Assembly: GCA_947172415.1 (NCBI GenBank)
Contig: OX359201.1
Location: 2,852,001-2,916,000, forward strand
Length of the DNA stretch: 64,000 bases
Source of the DNA: Chondrosia reniformis
Taxonomy: Eukaryota > Porifera > Demospongiae > Chondrillida > Chondrillidae
Direction: 5' to 3'
Shown here: positions 34,601-44,800 of the stretch, piece by piece
Numbering within the stretch: the first letter of the stretch is position 1
Layout: each line of letters begins with the position of its first letter
Made by a program: the position numbers and the translations under genes
The notes under the pieces: model-generated
Databases searched by the model: none
Seen by the model: the letters and a program-made list of their open reading frames with translations, nothing else
Told to the model about the DNA's origin: nothing

Positions 34601-34996
34601 TGGAAGCAGAGAGATGGGTCAGTAATTCGTGGGGGAGACACGATCACCGCCTTTGTGGAGTGGCTTAACCCAAGCACACTTCCAGGATCCAGGAAAGATA
34701 GAAGAAGAGAGGGAGGAATTAAGGATAGACGACAGAGGGTAAGAGATGACAGATCGGCCAGCTAAAGGAGCAGAGGAAGGGATACCATCAAGTCCTGGAG
34801 AGCATCTAGGCCTAAGAGAAGCTAGGGTTTCTTCACACCAAGCAGGGGTAGTAGAGGTAAGAGATAGAGTAGACTGGGGAGGAGAAGCCAAAGCAGGGGG
34901 AGATAGAGGGGTACCAGACCCTGAAGAAGAAACAGCAACAAAGTGGTTATTAAGAATATTGGCAACAGAAGAAGAGCTCATGTTGAAGCAAGATCA
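34601..34996 (-). pseudogene. LINE ORF, region between endonuclease and RT
   Basis: Same frame as the RT. It reads SVANILNNHFVAVSS, then LRPRCSPGLDGIPSS (RT block 0), then PLHKGGDRVSPTNY. It is bounded by an in-frame TGA at 34994-34996 (after SSSSHEN) and by TGA at 34619 in NY*PISLL. The latter is CGA to TGA of the conserved NYRPISLL block, a typical CpG decay. Confidence 0.75.
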
Positions 34997-36170
34997 GTTT
35001 TCATGGGAAGAGGAAGAAACACCAGCTGCCTTAAGAGTATTCCATAGAGCAGAAGGATGAGCTTTGTTCCTGATTAAGCGAAGGAAATAGTTTTTCTTTG
35101 CCCTTCGTTGAAGTGACGTTACTCTATTCCTCTGTTCCTTGAATGCTTCCAATGATACCGTTAGTTGATTTTTCTTGAACAGTCTAAACAGTTTATTCCG
35201 ATGATCCATCTCGTCTCTGATATGTTTCGTGATCCAAGGGGCAGGATTCTTCTTGACACGTACTGTCTTCAGTGGGGCATGTAGATCCAAAACATCCAGC
35301 AAGAGTGAGTTAAAGATGTCGATCTTATCATCAAGGCTATTGAAGACATCAATTATAGACCATGGTGCAATAGAAAGATCCTCTTCGAAGCTTACTTTGG
35401 AAAAGTTCTTAAATGACCTACCAGTTATTAAGCATGGATGAGGTTTAGGAACACTACAGTCGTTGTCAAGCATTATAGGCAGATGATCAGAGATAGCTAA
35501 GTCAAGAACAGAAGATTGGGATATGGGAACATTGGAAGTAACCATGAAGAGGTCAAGGATGGAATGTGAGAAGTGAGTGGGGGAGCTAATGGGTTGCTGA
35601 AGAGAGTGGGAAGTCAGGAAGGTCAAGAGAAGTTTGGAGTAAGGTTTGTTCAGATTAGCCATGTCCACATTGAAATCTCCACAGGCAACAAGGTTCTTTT
35701 TGGCAATCATCATTTTTTCAATGCTGTTACACACATCATGGACGGAAAGGGGAAGGTAGATTCGGAGGACGATAGAAGCAGCCAAAGACAAGAGGGGAAG
35801 AGAACAGCCTGGAATCAATAGAGACCCACAAGTACTCAACGCCAGAGGCAGAAGGCCCACAAGAAAGGAGAGCACAGGACAGATGATCAGCATAGTACAC
35901 AGCAACACCTCCGACACACCGAGAACGATCACAACGATACAAAGTATAACCAGGAAGATACAACTCACCATCACCAACAGATGAATCCAGCCAAGTTTCA
36001 GAAAGGGCCAAGACTTCAGGACGGACAGAGGACACCAGGCAAGCAACATGGTCAAAGTGACGGATGAGGCTGCGGGCGTTGAGGTGTGCGAGTTGTAACA
36101 TCTTCTTCGGGTCTGATTTCTTCAGTCGCGGCTCTTGGCTGTCAGCGCAGGGTCCTGGGTTAGGTTTCAC
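34997..36170 (-). pseudogene. LINE apurinic-type endonuclease domain
   Basis: N-terminal frame (36170 to about 35770): LAHLNARSLIRHFDHV (the N of the active site), LALSETWLDSS (Glu) and GGVAVYYAD. After a frameshift near 35770 it continues with LVACGDFNVDMANL (D and N), LDLFMVTSN and LAISDHLPIML (SDH). These are the N, E, D/N and SDH residues of the AP-endonuclease fold. The domain nicks target DNA to prime reverse transcription. All active-site residues are present on both sides of the break. Confidence 0.85.
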
Positions 36171-36190
36171 ATCTCCAAAACTGAGCAGTA
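36143..36190 (-). other. 2A-like ribosome-skipping motif in the LINE
   Basis: The frame that enters the endonuclease reads LLLSFGDVKPNPGP just before it; the GTG at 36168-36170 is the Val of this motif. The 2A consensus is D(V/I)ExNPGP, with skipping between G and P. Here E is K, and the rest, including NPGP, is intact. 2A-like motifs at the N-terminus of APE-type LINE proteins are known from several invertebrates. Upstream of the motif the frame is open for about 45 codons (KYRPIDAFSHLSRSRKKAQE and onward) but has no ATG. Confidence 0.7.
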
Positions 36191-36460
36191 GTGTGTTTCC
36201 TCCTCCGCTAGGTTCCAGTAAGTTTTTTACGATCTCTTGCGCTTTCTTCCTAGACCGACTTAGGTGTGAAAAAGCATCAATCGGTCGGTACTTAGGCAGA
36301 AGAGATGTTGAGAATCTTTACATATACACAGACGGATACTCATTGCAATATAACGAATCATCTTCAGCAGTCCTTAGGTAATTCTTCGCAAACAATGCGA
36401 TCCATATCAGGGCTGGCAACACAGCAAGTACACGAGCAAGTACGCGAGCCGCCATACCTT

Positions 36461-36988
36461 ACTAGTGTTACGACTAGTTGAATGTACTCGTTGTATACAC
36501 TAATTGTGTATACTAGTTGTGTGTACTAGTTGTATGAACTAGTTATATGTACTAGTTGTATGTACTGGTTGTGTTTACTAGTTGTATGTACAAGTCGTAT
36601 GTACTAGTTCTATGTACTAGTAGTGTGTACTCATTGCTAACTGTGTGTACTAGTTCTATGTACTAGTTTTATATACTAGTACTAGTTATGTTTACTAGAT
36701 GTATGTACAAGTTGTATGTACTAGTTCTAGTAAGCTTGAGTACTAGTTAATCTATTTACTAAGTAGGCACTAGTAAAATGTAATACTAGTTGGAGTTCTA
36801 GTTTAATGTCCTAGTTGTATGTACTATTTATATGTACTAATTTTATGTGTATGTTTCAATCATAGGTACTAGTTGTATGTACTATTTATATGTACTAATT
36901 TTATGTGTATGTTTCAATCATAGGTACTAGTTGTATGTACAAGTTGTATGAAGTAGTTGTTAGCCTAGTTGTATGTGCTAGTTGTATG
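36461..36988 (+). repeat. 13-bp satellite, block 7
   Basis: Same satellite. It carries the AAGCTTGAGTACTAGTTAATC word that also occurs near 16290 and 56885. Confidence 0.9.
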
Positions 36989-37518
36989 AAAAATCTAATA
37001 TACCATTTTCGTACATGCTATATGCCTATTCTGTAAAAAGAGCCTATAGGGGAACTAAACCTAAAGAGAGCTTTAGATGAAGATACAGGAGTCTTTTCTT
37101 CCTTCTTTTTCCTTCTTTCATCTTCTTCTCCACGGGATCAGACAGCCGTTTCTGGGAATTTCACCCTTCATCAGTGATCCTGGGAGTCTTTGTCTTGTTC
37201 TTTATCTTGATCTTCTGTAAATCCTTGGCTCTCTATGCTAAATCTAGGGGCCTTATATACACTATTTTGGCACCAAAAGTTAAATAAGGTGTTAACTAAG
37301 ACACATGATGAAATTTAATTTTATGAAAGGAATGTAGGTCCAATTAATTTTATGAATTAATTATAAATCTATTAGTAATCTTGCTTATAGGTAAAACAGA
37401 CTCAGCGTAATTATAGACACAAGTAGGACATATTACATAAGTCTACCTTTCTAGTAGTAACATTTCTTTGGAGGTGGGGTAACACAATATGGGGTAACAC
37501 AAGACAGTCCTTAAGCAT
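36989..37518 (-). mobile_element. Hammerhead-bearing small element, copy 1
   Basis: About 530 bp of non-satellite sequence, starting AAAAATCTAATATACCATTT after an ATG in the satellite. Its first ~270 bp match the element at 58076-58319. It includes a CT-rich tract (CTTTTCTTCCTTC) and a complete hammerhead motif on the minus strand (37135-37180). The last 250 bp, AT-rich and with GGGGTAACACAA twice (about 37476 and 37493), are not present in copy 2. No protein frame. It resembles a short non-autonomous retroelement with a ribozyme, like retrozymes or Penelope-type termini. Confidence 0.6.
37135..37180 (-). ncRNA. Type I hammerhead ribozyme motif, copy 1
   Basis: Minus strand, 5' to 3': stem I GGATCA (37180-37175); core CTGATGA (37174-37168); stem II AGGG/CCCA around loop TGAAATT; core GAA (37152-37150); stem III of two base pairs, AC/GT, around loop GGCT; cleavage triplet GTC (37143-37141); stem I partner TGATCC (37140-37135). 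Stem I is a perfect 6 bp. The position next to the core in stem II is A-A instead of the usual G-C, which could weaken activity. A very short stem III is typical of hammerheads in animal Penelope-like elements and retrozymes. Confidence 0.7.
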
Positions 37519-40500
37519 ACTAGCTACTACTACTAGTTGTATATACTAGTTGTATGTACTAGTTATATGTATTACTTGTTTTTACTAGTTATACATACTA
37601 GTAGAATGTACTAGTTGTGTGTAATAGTTGTATTTACTAGTTGTATATACCAGTTGTTAGTACTAGCTATATTTTCTAGTTGTATAAACTAGTTGTATGT
37701 ATTAGTACTAGTTGTATGTACTAGTACTAGTTATATTTACTAGTGGTAAGTACAAATTATATGTGCCAATATAGGCTGTATGCACTAGTTATATATATGT
37801 GTATATATGGACTAGTTGTATGTACTAGAACTAGTAGGTTTGAGAACTAGTTAATCCAGTTACTAAGTAGGCACTAGTTATATGTAATACTAGTTGGAGT
37901 TCTAGTTTAATGTCCTAGTTGTATGTACTATTTATATGTGTATGTTCAAGTCATGGGTAATAGTTGTAGGTACAAGTTGTATGAAGTAGTTGTTCGCACT
38001 AGTTGTATGTGCTAGTTGCATGTACTAGTTGTATGTACTAGTTATATGTATTACTTGTTTGTACTTGTTATACGTGCTAGTAGAATGAACTATATAGTAG
38101 TGTGTACTAGCTGTATGTACTAGGTTTATGTTATAGTTGTATGTACTAGTCGTATGTACTAGTGGTATGTACTAGATGCATGTACTAATTATATATGTAT
38201 TACTGGTAATATTTACTAACTGTAGGCACTACTTGTATGTACTAGATGTATGCACTAGTTGTATTAACTAGTGGTGTGTACTTGTACTGGTAATATTTAC
38301 TAACTGTAGGCACTAGTTGTATGTACTAGATGTATGCACTAGTTGTATTAACTAGTGGTGTGTACTTGTACTGGTAATATTTACTAACTGTAGGCACTAG
38401 TTGTATGTACTAGTTGTATGTACTAGGACTAGTTATATTTACTAGTTGTGGGTTATAGTTGGATGTACTAGTTGAATGCAATAGTTGTATGTACTAATTA
38501 TATGTACTAGTTGAATGTACTAGTTGTATGAACTAGTTATGCACAAGTTGTGTGTACAAGTTGCATGTAATAACTGTATGTATTAGTTGTATATATTAGT
38601 TGTATGTACTAGTTGTGTGTACTAGTGGTATGTATTAACTGTATGTATTAGCTATGTACTAGATGCATACACTAGTTCTAATAACTAGTTGCATTTACTA
38701 GTACTGGTAATATTTACTAGTTGTAGGTTCTAGTTTTATGCCCTAGTTGTATGTACAAGTGCAAGCTATATTTACTAATTATAGGTATTAGTTTTATGCA
38801 GTAGCTGTAGGTTCTAATTGTTTGAACTAGTTCTATGTACTAATTGTAGATACTAGTTATTTACTAGTTATATGAACTAGTTTTAATTACTAGTTCTGTG
38901 TACTATTTGTATGTATTAATTGTATGTACTAGATGTATGTACTATTTATAGGCACCAGTTATAGGTGTATGTACTAGTTATATGTACTAGTTGGGTACTA
39001 TTTATAGGTACTAGTTGTAAGTTCTAGTACTAGTAAAATTAGGTACTAATTAGGTACTTGTTGTAAGTACTAATTGCATATACTAGTTGTATATACTAGT
39101 TGTATGCCAGTTGTATGTACTAGTTGTATGTGCTAGTTGTATCAACTAGTAATATGTTCTAGTACAAGTAATATTTATATCGTTTTATTTACTAGTTGTA
39201 TGTACTAGTACAAGTTATATATATTAGTTATATTTACCAGTTATATTAACTAGTTGTTTGTACTGGTTGTATGTACTAGTTGTATGTACTAGTGGTAGCA
39301 CTAATTCTATGGACTAGTTTTATGTACATAGATGTATGTACTAATTGTGTGAAATAATTATACATCATAGTAGGAGTTCTAGTTTAATGTACTAGTTGTA
39401 TGGACTATTTATATGTACTAGTTATTTGTGTATGTACTAGTTATACTTAGCAGTTGTTTGTACTGGGTATATGAACTAGTTGTATGTACTATTTGTATAT
39501 AATTTTAAATGTACTTCTTGTAGGTTCTAGTACTACTTATACTAGGTACTACGTAGGTGCTAGTTGTATCTAACAGCACTAGTTATATTTACTAATTGTA
39601 TGTACTAGTTGTATGCAGTAGTTGTATGTTCTAATTGTATGAACTAGTTGTATGTACCACATGCATGGACTAGTTATATACTAGGTGTATGTACTTATTG
39701 TATATACTAGTTGTATTTATTATTTGTATGTCCTAATTGAATGTACTACTTGTATGTTCTAGTTGTATGTACTATTTGTATGTACTAGTTGTAAGTACTA
39801 GGTGTATGTACTAGTTATGTGTACTAGTTGTAGGTTTCTAGTACTAGTAATACCAGATATTAAGTAGATATTAGTTGAATGTACAAATATTAGTTATATT
39901 AAATATTTGTAGGTACTACTTATATGTACTACTCGAATGTAATAGTTGCATGTACTAATTGTATATAATAGTGTATGTACCAGTTGTATGTACTAGTTAT
40001 GTACTAGTTGTATGTAATAGTTGTATGTACCAGTTGTATGAACTAGTGGAATGTACAAGTAAAGGTAATATATACTAACTGTAGGCACTAGTTGTATGTA
40101 CTAGTTGTATGTACTAGCACTGGTTATATTTACTAGTTGTACGTACAAGTTGTCTGTACTAGTTGAATGTTATAGTTGTATGAACTAGTTGTGTGTAGTA
40201 GTACAAGTTATATTTACTACTTGTAGGTTTAGTTGTATGTCCTAGTGTATGTAGTAGTTGTATGTTGTAATTGTATGAACTAGTTTAATGTACTAGTTGT
40301 ATGTACTACTTATATACTAATGTATGTACTAGTTGTATGTACTAGTTATATACTAATGTATGTACTACGTAGTTGTATGTACTAGTTGTACGTACTAGCA
40401 CTTGTTATATTTATTATTTGTAGGTATTAGTTGTATGTACTAGTTGTATGTAGGTGTTGTATTTTCTAATTGTATGAACTAATTTTATGTACTAGTTGTA

Positions 40501-41060
40501 TGTACTGGTTATATACTAGTTGTATGTATTAGTTGTATAAACTAGTGGTATGTACTAGTTGTATGTACCAGTTATATACTAATGTATGTACTAGTTGTAT
40601 GTACTAGTTGTACATACTAGCACTTGTTATATTTACTATTTGTAGCTATTAGTTGTAGGTACTAGTTGTATGTAATAGTTGTATGTTCTAATTGTATGAA
40701 CTAATTTTATATACTAGTTGTATGTACTGGTTATATACTAGTTGTATGTATTAATTGTGTAAACTAGTGGTATGTTGTAGTTGTGTGTACTAGTTGTGTG
40801 TATTAACTGTTGGTATTACTTATGTACTAATTGCATGTGCTAGTTCTAATATGTACTAGTACTAGTAATATTTACTAGTTGTAGGTACTAGTTTTATGAA
40901 CTACTTGTATGTACTAGTGCTAGTACTAGATATATTCAGTAGTTGTAATAGTTGGAGGTCTAGTATGATGTACTTGTTGAATGTACTATTTATATGTACC
41001 AGTTATATGTGAATGTTCTAGTCACAGGTACTAATTGTAAGTACAAATTGTATGAAATAG
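37519..41060 (+). repeat. 13-bp satellite, block 8
   Basis: Same satellite. It includes the unoccupied version (38455-38560) of the site where the second hammerhead element inserted, and a near-exact ~75-bp duplication of TGTACTTGTACTGGTAATAT-containing sequence at 38270-38420. Confidence 0.95.
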
Positions 41061-41857
41061 CGTACCAAAGACCGTTCCTAGGATAAAAATGGCCGCAGAA
41101 CTCAATTAAATGGTCCCCTAAGCTATACAACCTATCTCCGATTTTAAAATGGCTGCTGATTTCGAAAATATGGGCTATGAAGCCATACCAAAGGCCGTTT
41201 CTAGGTTAAAAATGGCCGCCAAATCTGATTAAAGGGTCTCCGTAGCTCTAAGACCTGAGTTAAAATGGTTTACAAATTTCGCTAATATGGGCTATGAAAA
41301 CGTACCAAAGACCGTTCTTAGGATAAAAATGGCCGCTGAACTCGATAAAAGTGTCCCCGAAGCCCTACGACTTATCTTCGAGTTAAAATGGCTGCCGATT
41401 TCAAAGATATTGGCTATGAATCTGTAACGAAGACTGTTCCTAGGATAACAAGTAGTTCGAGTTTAAAAACTCGTGGAGCTCTTGCCCCCTGAATTTACTA
41501 GAACTACTTGGCCGCATCATTGGCCTTTGACAGATTACTCTTAATCCTAACGATTGAGGACGCTTAAGTGGCCTAAAAATTGTATATAGCGACAGAAAAC
41601 CTTCGTTAACTAAAGCTTCCTGAACGCCACCATTTGCAAAAACGATGTATGGACGTTTAAATTAAGTGTTACAATAGTTGCGTATGAACTTGTATTATAC
41701 ATCTATCGACGTATAAAATGTGTTATAATAGTTGCGTATGAACTCGTATTGTATAAATATTTATATATATATATCCATAACATGAAGCCATACATAAATC
41801 GCGTTATGAAAACAATAGCAGGGGCTGCCGAACTCTATTAAAGGGTTCCCCTGTTTG
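41061..41857 (+). repeat. CCTAGG-monomer segment, copy 2
   Basis: Four monomers start at 41064, 41187, 41304 and 41426 (spacing 123, 117, 122). A T-shaped foldback (41450-41509) and the same tail as copy 1 follow, including the tandem of GTTGCGTATGAACT. One arm of the foldback is degenerate here. Both satellite flanks match those of copies 1 and 3. Confidence 0.85.
41450..41509. other. T-shaped foldback in segment copy 2
   Basis: Outer stem AAGTAGTTC (41450-41458) with GAACTACTT (41501-41509). First arm CGAGTTT-AA-AAACTCG (41458-41473) is intact. The second arm (GTGGAGCTCTTGCCCC) has lost most pairing. Confidence 0.6.
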
Positions 41858-44800
41858 TATTATATATATGTACTAGTTATATTTTTATGTATTAGTTATA
41901 TATAGTAGGTATGTGTACTAGTTATTTGTACTAGTTATATGTACTAGTTGTATGTATATACTAGTTGTATGTTCTAGTTTTATGTACTAGTTGAATGTAC
42001 TAGGTGTAGGTTCTTGTAGTAGTTGTACTTGGTACTAGGAAGGTACTTGCTGTATGTACTAGTTGTATGTACTAGTTTTATGAACTAGGTGTATGTACTA
42101 GTTGCACGTACTATTTATAATAATTGGATATATGTGTATGTTCTAGTTATATGTAGTAGTTGAATGTAATAGTTATATGTCCTACTTCCTTTTACTTGTA
42201 TGTAGTAGCTATGTACTACTTGTATATACAAGTTGTACGTTCTAGTATTATCTACTCGTTCTATGAGCTAGTTGTATATACTAGTTTCTAGTTGTATGTA
42301 CTAGTTGTATGTACTATGTGCATGTACTATGTGTATGTACTATTTATAAGAACCAGTTATATGTGTATGTACTAGTTATATGCTCGTGTACCAGTTATCT
42401 CTACTAGTTGTATGCACTAGCTGTATGCACTAGTTATATGAACTATTTATAATTTCTAGGTATATGTGTATGTACTAGTCATATGTAGTAGGTGGATGTA
42501 ATAGTTTTATGTCCTAGTTGTTTGTACTAGTAGTATGTACTAGTTGTATGTACTAGTGGTGTGTGGTATTTTGATGTACTAGTTGCATGAACTAGTTTTA
42601 TGTACTAGTACTAGTTATATTTACTAGTTGTAGGTACTAGTTATGAACGAGTTGGACGCGCTAGTTTTATGTATAAACTAGTTGTATATAGTAGCTATAT
42701 ACAAGTTGTGTATACAAGTTGTACATTCTAGTATTATGTTCTCGTTCTATGAACTAGTTGTATGTACTAGTTTATAGTTGTATGTACTAGTTGTATATAT
42801 GTACTATGTGTATGTACTATTTATAAATACCAGTTATTTGTGTATGGACTAGTTATATCTGCTAGTTGTATGCACTAGCTGTAAGTACTAGTTGTATGTA
42901 CTATATATAATTACAAGGTATATGTGTATTTACTGGGTATATGTAGTAGGTATATGTAATAGTTATTTGACCTAGTTGTTTGGTCTAGTTGTTTGGTCTA
43001 GTTTTATATACTAGTTGAATGTACTAGTTGCAAGTACTAATTGCATGTTCTAGTTGTGTGTATTATTTGGTATGTACTAGTTGTATGTACTAGTAGCATG
43101 TACTAGTTGTATGAACGAGTTTTATGTACTAGTCCTAGTTATATTTACTAGTTGTAGATACTAGTTGTATGTAGAAGTTGTATGTAGTAGTTGTTTGTTC
43201 GAATTGTTTGTACTAGTGGAATGTACTAATTGTATGTAATTGTTATGTACTAGTAATGTGTAAGTACTATTTATATGTAGTAGCTATATATACTAGTTAT
43301 ATGTACAAGTTGTATGTACTAGTTATATGTACTAGATGCATGTACTATTTATATGTACTAGGTGTATTTATTAGTTGTATGTGGTAGTTGTATGTACTAG
43401 TTGGATGTTCCATTTGGAGATTCTAATACTAGTTATATTAGATACTAGGTAGGTACTAGTTGTATGTACTAGACACTAGTTGTATGTACTAGTTATATGG
43501 ACTAGTGTGTAATTGTTGTATGTTCTACTTATATGTACTCGTTATATTTGTATGTATTAGATATTTGTGCTAGTTGTATGTACTAGTAATTTGCACTAGT
43601 TGTACGTACTATTTATATGTACTATTTATATGTGTATGTACCAGGTATATGTACTACTTGTATGTAGTAGCTGTATGTACGGGTTGCATGTACTAATTGC
43701 ATGTACTAGTTGTATGTACTATTACTAGTTATATTTACTCGTTATAGGTGCTAGTTGTATTTACTAGCTGTATGTGGTAGTAGTATGTACTAGTTGATAT
43801 GTGGTAGTAGTGTGTACTAGTTGTATTTATTGGTTGCATGTACTAATTGCATGTACTAGTTGTATATACTAGATGCATGCACTATCTATATGTACTAGAT
43901 GTAGCTAATAGTTGTATATACTAGTTGTATGGACGGGTTGTATGTTCTAAATATAGGTTCTAATACTAGTTATACTAGGACCTAGGTAGGCACTAGTTGT
44001 TTGCACTAGATACAAGTTAGTTGTATATACTAGTTGTGTGCAATTGTTGTATGTACTAGTTGTATGTACTATTTACATGTACTAGTTGTGAGTACTAGTT
44101 GTATGTACTAGTTGTGTGCAATTGTTGTATGTACTAGTTGTACGTACTATTTACATGTACTAGTTGTATGTACTAGTTGTATATACGGCTTATATGTATT
44201 CGTTTTATTTGTATGAACTAGATATATGTACTAGTTGAACGTCTTATTTATATGTACTATTTATATGTGTATGTACCAGTTATATGTACTAGCTGTATGT
44301 ACATGTGGTATATAATAATATACTAGTTGTATGTACTAATTGTAGGTACTAGTTGTATGTACTAGATATGAACCCGTTGTATTTACTAGTTGTTTGCACT
44401 AGTTGTTTGTACTACCTGCGTAATAGTTTTATGTACTTGTTGTATGCACTCATTGTATGTACTAGTTGTATTTACTAGTTTTATGTACTAGTTGTATGTA
44501 CTAGCTATGAATTAGTATTTATATGTACCAGTTGTATGAATTAGTTGTATGTACTAGTTGGGTGTACAATTTGTGTACTAATTGTATTTCACTTGATGTA
44601 TTTACTAGTTGTATATACTAGTTGTAGGTTCCAGTACTAGTTATACTAGTTACTAGGTAGGTACTAGTTGTATGTACGAGATACTAGTTGTATGTACTAG
44701 TTGTTTGTACTATTTATATGTACCAATTGTATGTAGTAGTTATATGTACTAGTTGAGTGTAATTGTTGTATGTACTAGTTGTATATACTATTTATATACT

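Larger units (their letters stand above)
33157..36460 (-). mobile_element. APE-type LINE (CR1/L2-like), near full length
   Basis: About 3.3 kb on the minus strand: a short leader, a 2A-like motif, apurinic-type endonuclease, RT, C-terminal domain, 3' UTR, an ATTT-type microsatellite (plus strand 33238-33271), and a terminal tandem of two CCTGATAT units (plus strand 33153-33168). Short 3' tandem repeats instead of poly(A) are usual in CR1/L2-group LINEs. The unoccupied site is present at 56401-56460 (GTACTAGTTATAT, GAACTAGTGTTAGGACTAG), which fixes the ends. Coding damage: one frameshift and at least four stops. Confidence 0.85.

Noticed and set aside
34746-36381. Plus-strand frames of 70-105 codons across the LINE
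   Set aside because: They are antisense shadows of the endonuclease and RT reading path.
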